The notes below the pieces were generated by a model. That model had not been told where the DNA came from and searched no databases. It was given only the letters and a program-made list of their open reading frames with translations. 64,000 nt of DNA, taken from contig DMBU01000154.1 in the NCBI GenBank assembly GCA_003446015.1, positions 55,989-119,988 of the forward strand. The letters are read 5' to 3'. The stretch is from Bacteroidales bacterium. GTDB lineage: Bacteria; Bacteroidota; Bacteroidia; Bacteroidales; UBA12077. This document shows, piece by piece, positions 43,441 to 52,639 of the stretch (the first letter of the stretch is position 1; the number at the start of each line of letters is the position of its first letter). The position numbers and the translations under genes are program-made.

Positions 43441-45027
43441 CTAATCTTCGTAAGTTACTTTATCATATTTTTCAAGTCCTTCGTCGGTCATGATCCAAAA
43501 TTTATTTACCATTTCATCGTGATCGTAATATCTGTCCAAACTAATATAATCCAATTGTTTTTCAATACTTTCATCAATATAAAGGATAAAACCTTCAGGT
43601 ACCCTTACAGTGATATCTACTTCAGGAAATCTCCATCGGGCTTTATCAACCAAAGAGTAAACGGCATCGAATAAAATAACAGAGTCTTGCTGGATAACAT
43701 GGTATTCAATTTCGTCTGCATTTAGTGCAGCTTCTTTTCGGCTTGCCCCACGACCTTTTTTCTCTATTTCAACAACAACTTGATCTGAATAACTATGAAT
43801 AATATCTATCTCAGGGAAAGCATATAAATGTTTTTCATCATCTTCATCATACATCAATTTAAATTCTTCATCAAAAATATAAAATTTGGATGTTGCCAGT
43901 GCTTTATTTTCAGCTGTCTTTAAATAAAGGGTTTTATTAGCTGTTTCATCAATTACGATTCGATCATCATCATTTACAGAATATGAGAAGTCCTTTACTT
44001 GCGTACCAACAAGAACCAATAAAACGATTAAGCTAATGATCCATGCCAGAAAACCTATTCCAGCCACAGAACGGTCGTTAGGTCGTAATCCGAGTAAAAG
44101 TTTAAATCCGCCATAAATAATGGCAATCAGGGGAATAAAAACAACCATAATGGCACAAATTGCTATAATCCAAATGGTATTAGGATCAACAAATGAATGC
44201 ACCATATCGGTAATAATCACATGATCGTTAATAATTATATTGTTCCAGGGCATAAAAGATTCTCCTATAATTAAGGTTCCTGTAAGACCAATAAGAAAAC
44301 CTACACCGGTAACAACCAATACTAAACCAATAAGCGCGACTACAAATTTGAATATAAATCTGAAAAAAGCACCAATAGCATAAATGAGACTTTCGAAAAA
44401 GCCACGCGTACGATCGTAATCTCGTGAATTTTTAATATTCTTCAAGTTGTCCTTTACGGATTCGTACTCTTTACGCACATTTTTTTCAATATCCGAAATA
44501 TTAAATTTTTCGCCTCGCATATCGAGTTTCTGAGCAGTGGTATGAGCTGCCGGTAACAATGCCCATAGAACAATATAAATTACACCAATAATTCCATATC
44601 CAAACATTAATAGAAAGAATAAAATTCTAATGATTAATGGATCAATATTTAAATACGTTGCTATTCCCGAACAAACACCACCCAGAATTCTGTTATCCGG
44701 ATCGCGATATAATCTTTTTGAAGTTGATTCGTACTGATGATATGTTTTCCCATTACTTTCTTCCTGATCTTCAAAATCTTCAGGATGACCCATGATGTCA
44801 ATGATCTCGTCAATGTCTTCCTTAGAAATAACTTGTTTTTGTTCGGAGAGTTTATTTTGCAGGATTTCTGCAATACGATGTTCAATATCAGAAATTATTT
44901 CCTTCCCTTCTTCTGTTGAAACAAAGCGCTGATTAATAGCGGTTAGATAGTTTTGCAGAATCTGATAAGCATCTTCATCTAAATGAAATATAACACCGCC
45001 TATATTTATTTTAATTGTCTTTTTCAT
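43441..45027 (-). CDS. Long PspC-domain membrane protein
   Basis: 528 residues. N-terminal soluble domain (1-95, INIGGVIFHLDEDAYQIL...IMGHPEDF), PspC domain (about 104-165: RDPDNRILGGVCSGIATYLNIDPLIIRILF), a linker with TTAQKLDMRGE, then three transmembrane helices (about 222-250, 285-310, 325-350) and a beta-rich C-terminal domain (about 360-520). The first 200 residues duplicate the short protein encoded at 45467-46087. PspC proteins sense membrane stress. Third gene of a PspC-PadR-PspC operon; start is 11 bases after padR. Confidence 0.88.
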   Translation of the reverse strand: MKKTIKINIGGVIFHLDEDAYQILQNYLTAINQRFVSTEEGKEIISDIEHRIAEILQNKLSEQKQVISKEDIDEIIDIMGHPEDFEDQEESNGKTYHQYESTSKRLYRDPDNRILGGVCSGIATYLNIDPLIIRILFFLLMFGYGIIGVIYIVLWALLPAAHTTAQKLDMRGEKFNISDIEKNVRKEYESVKDNLKNIKNSRDYDRTRGFFESLIYAIGAFFRFIFKFVVALIGLVLVVTGVGFLIGLTGTLIIGESFMPWNNIIINDHVIITDMVHSFVDPNTIWIIAICAIMVVFIPLIAIIYGGFKLLLGLRPNDRSVAGIGFLAWIISLIVLLVLVGTQVKDFSYSVNDDDRIVIDETANKTLYLKTAENKALATSKFYIFDEEFKLMYDEDDEKHLYAFPEIDIIHSYSDQVVVEIEKKGRGASRKEAALNADEIEYHVIQQDSVILFDAVYSLVDKARWRFPEVDITVRVPEGFILYIDESIEKQLDYISLDRYYDHDEMVNKFWIMTDEGLEKYDKVTYED

Positions 45028-45038
45028 TTTATGCTGAG

Positions 45039-45368
45039 TTATTTTTGGTTATTTATGGAGTTAACTGCTTCAACAAGTTCTTCCCACGAGAGTCTTAATT
45101 CGTTTAAATATTCTTTTCCTTTTTCGGTTAATGTATAATATTTTCGTGGTGGCCCTTGAGTTGATTCTTCCCAGCGATAGCTTAATAAACCAGCATTTTT
45201 TTGTCTGGTTAAAAGAGGATATAGTGTTCCTTCAACAACAATCATCTTAGCTTCTTTAACAGCTTTAATGATGTCGGATGCGTAATAATCCTGCTTGGAT
45301 AAAATAGAAAGAATGCAGAATTCCAATACGCCTTTTTTCATCTGAGCTTTTGTATTTTCGAGATTCAT
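45039..45368 (-). CDS. PadR-family transcriptional regulator
   Basis: 109 residues: MKKGVLEFCILSILSKQDYYASDIIKAVKEA is the PadR winged-helix start, with VVEGTLYPLLTRQKNAGLLSYRWEES as the wing and ARKYYTLTEKGKEYL near the C-terminus. PadR proteins are mostly autorepressors of stress operons. Sandwiched between two PspC-domain genes, and the operon promoter carries a perfect palindrome (46145-46185), its likely operator. Confidence 0.93.
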   Translation of the reverse strand: MNLENTKAQMKKGVLEFCILSILSKQDYYASDIIKAVKEAKMIVVEGTLYPLLTRQKNAGLLSYRWEESTQGPPRKYYTLTEKGKEYLNELRLSWEELVEAVNSINNQK

Positions 45369-45437
45369 ATTTTTAAATAGTTAGAATATAGACAATAGAT
45401 TTTAGTAATTAGCGACTGTTCGCATCTTGATACCTGT

Positions 45438-45451
45438 CTGCCTGCAGGCAG
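45438..45451. repeat. Short GC-rich palindrome between psp genes
   Basis: CTGCCTGCAGGCAG in the 98-base gap between the short PspC and padR genes. It shares the CTGCCTG half with 2919-2935. Could stabilise or end the upstream part of the transcript. Confidence 0.5.
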
Positions 45452-45466
45452 GCTCATTACTAGATA

Positions 45467-46087
45467 CTAGAACTTCATGTTCTTTTTTACATTTTCAAAC
45501 TCGTCGCGAACAGCTTTTTTAATATTTTCGAGGGTAATTGCTTCGCCTCTCATTTCCAGCTTTTGAGCTGTTGTGCTTGCTTCGGGAATAGCAATCCAGA
45601 GAATAATGTAGATCCAAAATCCTACAGAGCCGGCAAATAGTAAAACGATAAATATAATCCTGAATAAGAGAGGGTCTGTGTTAAAATAGGAACCTAAACC
45701 TCCGCATACACCACCCAAAACTCTATCGTCCGGGTCGCGATACAATCTTTTTGTTGTTTTTGAATTCATTTTTTGTCTTCTTGATTCCCAGCCAGAGCTG
45801 GTTGTTGTTTCTTTTTCGGCTTCCTCATCTTTAAAATCTTCGGGTTCGCCCATAATTTTAACTACTTTCGAAACATCAACTTTCATGATAACATCTCTTC
45901 TTTCTCCAAGCTCTTCTTTAAATAGCTCAGAAAGACGAGATTCAATGTCAGACATCACTTCTTTTCGTTCATCTTCATTCACAAATTGTTTTTCAACTGC
46001 AATGAGATAAGTGTGTAGCATTTCAAACGCATCATCATCGATGTGAAATACGATTCCTCCAAGATTTATGGTTATTGTTGTTTTCAT
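45467..46087 (-). CDS. Short PspC-domain protein
   Basis: 206 residues from the ATG at 46087 (MKTTITINLGGIVFHIDDDAF); the frame to 46168 runs through the operator and is not used. N-terminal domain (1-90), PspC domain (about 112-170: KRLYRDPDDRVLGGVCGGLGSYF), membrane helix (about 148-172), then TTAQKLEMRGEAITLENIKKAV. It matches the first 200 residues of the long PspC protein, indicating tandem duplication. First gene of the padR operon. Confidence 0.85.
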   Translation of the reverse strand: MKTTITINLGGIVFHIDDDAFEMLHTYLIAVEKQFVNEDERKEVMSDIESRLSELFKEELGERRDVIMKVDVSKVVKIMGEPEDFKDEEAEKETTTSSGWESRRQKMNSKTTKRLYRDPDDRVLGGVCGGLGSYFNTDPLLFRIIFIVLLFAGSVGFWIYIILWIAIPEASTTAQKLEMRGEAITLENIKKAVRDEFENVKKNMKF

Positions 46088-46100
46088 TTTTTGATTGTTT

Positions 46101-46185
46101 ATAGTACTATGCAATGAACATAAAATTACAATACAAAGATATATAAAATATTTACTACTATGCAACACATAGTAGTAAATATTTT
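46101..46185. promoter_or_regulatory. Palindromic operator and promoter of the psp/padR operon
   Basis: A perfect 18-bp inverted repeat with a 5-base loop lies at 46145-46162 and 46168-46185 (core TACTACTATG/CATAGTAGTA). The 10-mer TACTATGCAA at 46156-46165 recurs at 46105-46114 next to another dyad, atagtactat. A minus-strand -7 element, TATCTTTG (46141-46134), lies between, so the palindrome covers the -33 region. PadR-type regulators bind such ACTAT/ATAGT dyads; binding here is inferred. Confidence 0.7.
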
Positions 46186-46258
46186 AAAGTATAATTAATA
46201 AGTAATTGATTATCAATAATAAAAATTTTAATTATTTTTACTAAAAAATTAAAACAAG

Positions 46259-47056
46259 ATGAAATTTCAGGGTTCTTTGCAAAAAATGTCGACAGAATTA
46301 AATAATCCGGTTGACTATTTTCTGACACTTGGTGATCAGGAAATCCATATGAACGATTTAATAAACAAGGATATTTCAATTACTTATTTAAACGAAATAC
46401 ATTGTATTCGTTGTGGGCGAAAAACAACTAAATCCTTTCATCAGGGTTATTGTTTTCCTTGTTTCAGAACAGCGCCCGAAACCGACGATTGCATTTTACG
46501 ACCCGAAATGTGTCGTGCACACGAAGGCATTTCGCGCGATATGGAATGGTCGAAAAATCATTGCCTGAACGATCACATTGTGTATTTGGCCATATCGAGC
46601 GGGTTAAAAGTAGGAGTTACCCGGATAGCACAAGTGCCAACACGATGGATTGACCAGGGAGCAAGTTTTGCGATTAAGATTGCACAGGTTCCAAACCGAT
46701 ATACAGCCGGAATATTAGAAGTAAATCTGAAAAAACATTTTGCCGATAAAACCAATTGGAGGAATATGTTAATTAATAAAATAGATTTAGAAACTAATTT
46801 ATCAGAACAAAAAAGCAAAGCGAAAGATTTAGTTAAAAAGGAATTTGTAAAATTCTTTATTGATGATAATGAAATTGTAGAAATTAATTATCCGGTAATC
46901 GAATATCCTGATAAAGTGAATTCGGTAAATTTAGATAAAGAACAAAGCCTTGAAGCGAAACTGCTCGGCATAAAAGGCCAATACCTGATCTTTCACGACG
47001 GACGGGTGTTGAATATTCGAAAACACGGCGGTTATGAAATTGAGTTGGAATATTAG
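46259..47056 (+). CDS. DUF2797 domain protein with zinc-ribbon motif
   Basis: 265 residues. Cysteine-rich N-terminal part: CIRCGRKTTKSFHQGYC and CFRTAPETDDCILRPEMC, a Zn-ribbon pair, followed by RAHEGISRDMEWSKNHCLNDH. The C-terminal half has GVTRIAQVPTRWIDQGAS, which I associate with a GIY-YIG-like fold. The family is conserved and widespread but uncharacterised. Divergent from the psp/padR operon, sharing its control region. Confidence 0.82.
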   Translation: MKFQGSLQKMSTELNNPVDYFLTLGDQEIHMNDLINKDISITYLNEIHCIRCGRKTTKSFHQGYCFPCFRTAPETDDCILRPEMCRAHEGISRDMEWSKNHCLNDHIVYLAISSGLKVGVTRIAQVPTRWIDQGASFAIKIAQVPNRYTAGILEVNLKKHFADKTNWRNMLINKIDLETNLSEQKSKAKDLVKKEFVKFFIDDNEIVEINYPVIEYPDKVNSVNLDKEQSLEAKLLGIKGQYLIFHDGRVLNIRKHGGYEIELEY

Positions 47057-47267
47057 AAATGCAAGCTTTTGAATGTAAATACGTTTTTTAAAGTTCTATT
47101 ATTTTGACAATGTTACTGGGTTCATGTACCTATTTTTGAAATTGAGACCTATCTTATCATCAGTTATATTAACAAGTAATCAGGGACAAGCAACCAGTTC
47201 TTATTTTTACTGTATTTTTCAATGTTTAATATAGGCTGCAAATTTAATTAAATATTTTTCTCCGCTT

Positions 47268-50200
47268 TTACTCATCGTTCATTTCAAGTTCTCTTCGAAT
47301 CTCATTCTGGATATTTTCAAGCTGTTTCTTTTTGTTTACTTCGCGAAGTTTTTGAGCCGTTTTTGTAAAATACTGATGCCCTTTAATAAATTTTAGTTGT
47401 AGTTGGTTCCATTCAAGAATTGAATCAATTTTTTTGCGTTCATGTAACTCTTTATACAGATTTATCGAAACAGGCACAAAATCTGTTCGACCTAAATAGT
47501 CTAAATCGGCATCACACATAATTTCTTCCAGCAGGTTTTTGGGCTGAGGAGGCATTTGTGTAATGAGAATCAGACTACAAATTTTTTCTATTTGGTGTTC
47601 ATTGTATTGATATTCGGGCAGGATTTTCTTAGCTAATTTCACACTCTCCTCTTCATGGCTATCATAATTAATGAGGTGTCCTATATCGTGAAAAAGGGCT
47701 GCGGTTTTTAAAATTAACATTTCTTCATCGTTAACACCTTCCGAACGTCCAATTAATTCAACCTGAGTAACTACATCAATGGTATGCTTTACATTATGAT
47801 AATACAAATTATCAGGTAAACCATCTTCCAGTTTACTTAGTACAAACTCTTCAACATCATTCACACGTAAAAGCTGCAAGTGCGTAAAGAATTCCTGGTT
47901 TGGTATTTGTCCTTTTATATCGGAAGACAGGTGAGGCATAAAGCCCTCAACAAAGTACATATCAATCTCACCCTTATATTTAACAGGCATTTTACCTCTG
48001 TACTGACAAATAAAGAAATCTTTAATTAACATGTAGGTATTTTCTGTGATGTTAATTTTCCCTGGCTCTCCCGAAGCTTCCATCCTGCTGGCAGTATTTA
48101 CTGTTCCTCCCCAAATATCGTAAGAAATTTTACTTCTTCCTAACACTCCTGCAACAACTGGTCCGGTATCAATTCCAATTCGTAAATCCCAGATATGACT
48201 TGAGTTATCTGTCGATTGCCGTTTTAACTCTTTCATAAAATTCTGCATCTCAATAGCAGCTAGAACAACTTCAACAGGATTGGTCCTGTTTTTTATGGGG
48301 ATACCTCCGGCACACATGTAGGCATCGCCAATGGTTTTAATTTTTTCGATATTGAATTTCTCAACAACCATGTCGAATTGAAGAAAAAACCGATCCAGTT
48401 CATCAATTAAAAGCTCAGAGTCCATTTGTTCTGCTATCTTTGTAAATCCCTGGATATCTGAAAATAACACGGTAACCATATTGTAATGATACGGACCTGC
48501 CTTTTTTCCTGACTTGAGCTCTTTTGCAGTATTTTTCGGAAGAACTCTTTCGAGCAGATTATCAGCTTTTTCTTTTTGAATAACTACCTCTTCGGTTCGT
48601 TCATGGATAATATTTTCAAGTTTAAATCGCTCACGAGCAAAATAATAAGCTCTCCATTTCCCGATTAAAATAAAAAGGAGCAGGATAAGCATAATATAAA
48701 TGATAAAAGCAACTTTTGTTCTGTAAAAGGGAGGCGAAATAGTAAACTCAAAACTTATTTCGTCGGAAACAGAGTCAAATATATTTTTAGATCTTAACCT
48801 GAATTTATATCGACCCTCGAAGATATTGGTATATTCTTTAAAATTGGAGTTGCTCCAATTCGACCATCGGGTATCAAAGCCATCTAATTTGTGTTGATAT
48901 AAAACCTGATCTTCACTTTCATAATCGGGAGAAGAGAACTCAAAAGCAATTGTATTCAGGTTATAGGCAAATGTATTTGTTTGTTCATATGTGTTAAGGT
49001 CGTTTCCATAAGGGATCTGAAAAATAACTGAATCTTTTCCGATGGTTATTTTATGAAGAATTGTACTTGAAGGTTTATTAGATGGAATCTCCTGATTCAA
49101 ATTTAAACGGATTAAACCATCAAGGCCTCCAAACCAAACGATCCCATTTTCAGCAGGATGAATTGATGTGATAAAAAAATCTTTAATTCTATTCAACGGT
49201 AAAGGACGTAAGATCTTAATAGAATCATTTTTATTGTTTTTCACCAGGGTTTTATTTCTTGTATTGTTTTTCCCAACGATATTAAACCACAAATTATTCT
49301 TATTGTCCTCAACGATTGGATAAACCCAGTTATTTTGGTTTGTAAAATCAATGTCAATTAATGTGTCTTTGTAAAACTGATTATAGGAAATACTATAACG
49401 ATATATTCCTTCTGAGGTAGAAAATAAAACACCATCGTTTATGGAATAAAGATAAATCCATTCCAGGTTTTTAGGAAGAATATTTTCGGTAGTAAAATGG
49501 GTAAATGGTAAATTTTTTGAATATTTCTTAAATGGATCAATTTTATACACTCCATTTTCATTAGCCGATAACCAAAGACTACCATCGGGATCTTCTGCAA
49601 TACTAGATATTTTATCATAAATCCCGTGTATCTTTTTTTCGATAATTAGTATTCCTTCCGAGAACCGGATAGCAGAAAATCCATCATTATAGCCAAGATA
49701 TATGTATGAGGGATTCTTTTTTGAATGAAGCACACTTGTTATTTCATCAGCCTCCCGATTATAAAACAGAAAAGCTTTGTTGTTTATAATTTCATAAATA
49801 CCCTTTGACCCGGATACAAATAGCCGGTTATTAAATGTATGAAAATCATAACAATTCGATTTAATCTCATCAATTGCCTCGAAATTTAAATCTTGCAAGT
49901 CCTGGTTATCATGATTTTTATGAAAATGGCCATAAACTCCTAAGGAAGTTGCAGCATATAAGATGTCATTAAATTTAATTACAGAATTAACATTTCCTTT
50001 TAATCCGTTGCTTTTACTAAAGAAGCTATACGGCGACGGAAGCTCTATTCTGCTTACCCCCCGATTATGCAAAGCCCACAGATTATTATACGGATCGGCA
50101 AATAAAGTATTGATTGACAGATTAAAAAGACCACTGTTTTCATCAATAACTGAAATAATTTCTCCGTGTTTATTAATAATTACAATCCCCGAAAGGGCTG

Positions 50201-51014
50201 ATCCGATTGCATAACTACCATCGCTTAATTCACATCCTTTCCGATAGATATTTTCTTCGAGGAATCTGTCTGCTTTTGTTTCGAAAGGTTCAACGGTGTA
50301 ACTATCAGACAAATAAAATCCGCGCTCTCTCTCTGTTTTAACCAGGAATTGTTGGTTAAATGGGAGAATGTCTATAATATTTTTATCTGCAAAGAATAAA
50401 CTTCCTGGCAATAACTGAAATTCATCATTTATTAATTGAAAGATTCCTTCGCCTCCTTTTTCCAGAAATAGCTGATCATGAATTTTAAAGAGTTCCAGCT
50501 CCAGGTTACTTGAATCTTTTATTTCTATGCTTTGACCATTCCATTTGTAAAGAAAATTTCCGTTACAAAAATAAACCTGACCTTGATTTGAAAAGACTTG
50601 TCTTATCTGGCCCGGAGAAAGTTTTTTGTTTTTAATAGAATCAAGTAATGAACTAAAAAAAGGTTTTTTACCTTTGGGGTTAGAAATAAAACCAAAATCA
50701 TTATATGCACCAACATATATAACACCATCCTCACCAATATCCATATAAGGGATTCCCGGAACTTTTAAAATTTCCCAAAAACTGCCATCATATTGAATAA
50801 TTCCATTTGAGTTTCCAAAGTAAGTAAGCCCCTTTAAATCCTGTATTATTGAATAATTATTGTTGCTAAAACCATAATTGCTTAAAACGATACGTTGTAT
50901 ATATGGGTTTCCAGTATTGTTCTCATAACTTTTTAAAGGGAAAAGGATTATGAAAATTACAAGTACAAAGGAAAAAAAAACAGTATTTTTACTGAAATTT
51001 ATTTTAAAATACAT
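47268..51014 (-). CDS. Propeller/Y_Y_Y sensor with adenylate cyclase and C-terminal HD domain
   Basis: 1248 residues. Signal/anchor (10-28), then a periplasmic two-component-type beta-propeller (about 40-640), Y_Y_Y domain (about 655-755), membrane helix (about 760-783), coiled linker, class III cyclase domain (about 835-1015) and an HD domain (about 1060-1215). Cyclase residues: metal D853 (LFSDIQGF), IKTIGDAYM, and SYDIWGGTVNTASRM; the Lys and Asp in the last two select ATP over GTP. HD motif: YYHNVKH, LFHDIGH (H1109-D1110) and DADLDYLGR. No separate regulator is visible. A periplasmic signal probably sets cAMP (or related nucleotide) levels. Confidence 0.9.
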   Translation of the reverse strand: MYFKINFSKNTVFFSFVLVIFIILFPLKSYENNTGNPYIQRIVLSNYGFSNNNYSIIQDLKGLTYFGNSNGIIQYDGSFWEILKVPGIPYMDIGEDGVIYVGAYNDFGFISNPKGKKPFFSSLLDSIKNKKLSPGQIRQVFSNQGQVYFCNGNFLYKWNGQSIEIKDSSNLELELFKIHDQLFLEKGGEGIFQLINDEFQLLPGSLFFADKNIIDILPFNQQFLVKTERERGFYLSDSYTVEPFETKADRFLEENIYRKGCELSDGSYAIGSALSGIVIINKHGEIISVIDENSGLFNLSINTLFADPYNNLWALHNRGVSRIELPSPYSFFSKSNGLKGNVNSVIKFNDILYAATSLGVYGHFHKNHDNQDLQDLNFEAIDEIKSNCYDFHTFNNRLFVSGSKGIYEIINNKAFLFYNREADEITSVLHSKKNPSYIYLGYNDGFSAIRFSEGILIIEKKIHGIYDKISSIAEDPDGSLWLSANENGVYKIDPFKKYSKNLPFTHFTTENILPKNLEWIYLYSINDGVLFSTSEGIYRYSISYNQFYKDTLIDIDFTNQNNWVYPIVEDNKNNLWFNIVGKNNTRNKTLVKNNKNDSIKILRPLPLNRIKDFFITSIHPAENGIVWFGGLDGLIRLNLNQEIPSNKPSSTILHKITIGKDSVIFQIPYGNDLNTYEQTNTFAYNLNTIAFEFSSPDYESEDQVLYQHKLDGFDTRWSNWSNSNFKEYTNIFEGRYKFRLRSKNIFDSVSDEISFEFTISPPFYRTKVAFIIYIMLILLLFILIGKWRAYYFARERFKLENIIHERTEEVVIQKEKADNLLERVLPKNTAKELKSGKKAGPYHYNMVTVLFSDIQGFTKIAEQMDSELLIDELDRFFLQFDMVVEKFNIEKIKTIGDAYMCAGGIPIKNRTNPVEVVLAAIEMQNFMKELKRQSTDNSSHIWDLRIGIDTGPVVAGVLGRSKISYDIWGGTVNTASRMEASGEPGKINITENTYMLIKDFFICQYRGKMPVKYKGEIDMYFVEGFMPHLSSDIKGQIPNQEFFTHLQLLRVNDVEEFVLSKLEDGLPDNLYYHNVKHTIDVVTQVELIGRSEGVNDEEMLILKTAALFHDIGHLINYDSHEEESVKLAKKILPEYQYNEHQIEKICSLILITQMPPQPKNLLEEIMCDADLDYLGRTDFVPVSINLYKELHERKKIDSILEWNQLQLKFIKGHQYFTKTAQKLREVNKKKQLENIQNEIRRELEMNDE

Positions 51015-51113
51015 AACTTGGTTTTTTGGAAGAAGAAAACCTTATTTTTATAAATTGTAAGATAAGAATTTTTTTTATTTAAGAACGTTGAATTGAAATA
51101 AATCTACAAGTTT

Positions 51114-51944
51114 ATGAATGAAGAGAGTCATATTATTTTAATTCCCTGGGATTTTACGCCTGTTGCAGAATGTGCATTACAGCATGGTTTTAAATTTGCC
51201 GAAAAAGCAAAAAGTAAAAAGATTGTTTTAATTCACATCATTAAAAACGAAAAAGAGCACGATGAAGCATTGGGAAAGCTTAATCAGGTTGTAAGCGATA
51301 ATCAAGGAAAACATGGATTGAAAATTGAAGCTGTTGTGCGTGTTGGTAGCATCTTCACTACTATTGGTGAAGTAGCTTCTGAGGTAGAAGCAGAACTTGT
51401 AGTTATGGGTACTCATGGTTTAAAAGGAATGCAAAAACTAACAGGAAGCTGGGCATTAAAAGTTATCGTTAATTCGAAAGTTCCTTTTGTGGTTATCCAA
51501 GAGCCCCCAAATGAAACTGATATGAGAGATATTGTTTTTCCTGTTGATTTTAAAAGGGAAAATAAGGAAATGCTTAATTGGGTGAGTTATTTACATAAAC
51601 ATTTTAATCCTAAGTTTCATATTATCAAGCCAAATACAACAGATCTTGGTTTTATAAAGAAAATAAAAGCAAATATTGCTTTTTCAAGAAAGTTTATGGA
51701 CAGTAAGTCGATTGATTATGAAATACATACTGCAGAAGGTAAAAAAAGCTTTCCTCTTGAAATCATGGAGTTCGGTAAAAGTATCAATGCCGATTTAATA
51801 TTAATTCTTTCAACAAAAAATATTGGAATCACAGATTTTGTATTAGGGGCACAGGAACAATATGTTATTGCAAATAGTTCTAAAATCCCGGTAATGGTAA
51901 TTAACCCTCGTGATGACTTGACTAAAATGGATATAGTTTATTAA
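51114..51944 (+). CDS. Universal stress protein with two Usp domains
   Basis: 276 residues, two Usp domains in tandem (about 6-137 and 145-272). First domain: IILIPWDFTPVAECALQHG and the ATP-binding-type GTHGLKGMQKLTGSWALKVIVNSKVPFVVI. The second is more divergent (ILSTKNIGITDFVLGAQEQYVIANSSKIPVMVI). Tandem Usp proteins respond to starvation and redox stress. Stands alone; a terminator follows at 51970-52002. Confidence 0.9.
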   Translation: MNEESHIILIPWDFTPVAECALQHGFKFAEKAKSKKIVLIHIIKNEKEHDEALGKLNQVVSDNQGKHGLKIEAVVRVGSIFTTIGEVASEVEAELVVMGTHGLKGMQKLTGSWALKVIVNSKVPFVVIQEPPNETDMRDIVFPVDFKRENKEMLNWVSYLHKHFNPKFHIIKPNTTDLGFIKKIKANIAFSRKFMDSKSIDYEIHTAEGKKSFPLEIMEFGKSINADLILILSTKNIGITDFVLGAQEQYVIANSSKIPVMVINPRDDLTKMDIVY

Positions 51945-51969
51945 AGAATAGAATTTATATAAAAACTTA

Positions 51970-52002
51970 TGTGGATGACTATTTTTGTCATCCACTTTTT
52001 TT
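51970..52002 (+). terminator. Rho-independent terminator of the Usp gene
   Basis: tgtggatgac and gtcatccac pair around an ATTTTT loop, followed by a T-run; it precedes the rdgB start by about 10 bases. Confidence 0.85.
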
Positions 52003-52011
52003 AGGAAATTT

Positions 52012-52587
52012 ATGGAATTAGTATTTGCAACAAATAATAAGCACAAATTAGAAGAGATTCAAAATCTTTTAGGAGATAAGATTCAATTGCTAAGCTTAAA
52101 CGATATTTCTTTTTTTGAAGAAATCCCGGAAGACTTTGATACCCTGCAGGAAAATGCTTTACAAAAAGCAAGGCACATTTATGATAAGTTTAAACGAAAT
52201 TGTTTTGCCGACGACACCGGATTAGAAATAGATTTCTTAAAAGGAGCTCCGGGAGTAATGTCTGCACGTTACGCAGGGTTGAACTGTTCTTTTGAAGACA
52301 ATGTTGTTAAAGTGCTAAATGAATTAGAGGGAGCAGAAAACAGAAAAGCCCGCTTTAGAACAGTTATTGCGTTGATTCTTAATGGTAAAGAATATTTCTT
52401 CGAAGGAATTGTTGATGGAGAAATTCTAACTAATAATCATGGCACAGGTGGTTTTGGTTACGATCCTGTTTTCAGGCCATTGGGATACGATAAATCATTT
52501 GCCGAAATGGAAATGAACGAAAAAAATGAAATAAGCCATAGGGCCAGAGCAGCCTTTAAACTGGTTGACTTTTTAAAAAATCAGTAA
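52012..52587 (+). CDS. rdgB: Non-canonical purine NTP pyrophosphatase (RdgB/HAM1)
   Basis: 191 residues from the ATG at 52012 (MELVFATNNKHKLEEI); an upstream ATG at 51985 lies in the terminator T-run and is unlikely. Family motifs: FATNNKHK, FADDTGLEID, APGVMSARYAG, GTGGFGYDPVFRP and EISHRARA. It removes ITP, dITP and XTP from the nucleotide pool. Followed 52 bases later by porZ on the same strand. Confidence 0.96.
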   Translation: MELVFATNNKHKLEEIQNLLGDKIQLLSLNDISFFEEIPEDFDTLQENALQKARHIYDKFKRNCFADDTGLEIDFLKGAPGVMSARYAGLNCSFEDNVVKVLNELEGAENRKARFRTVIALILNGKEYFFEGIVDGEILTNNHGTGGFGYDPVFRPLGYDKSFAEMEMNEKNEISHRARAAFKLVDFLKNQ

Positions 52588-52639
52588 ATACTGCAATAAT
52601 TTAATAACAATTAGGTTTTTTAGAATAAAGTCTTTTAAG

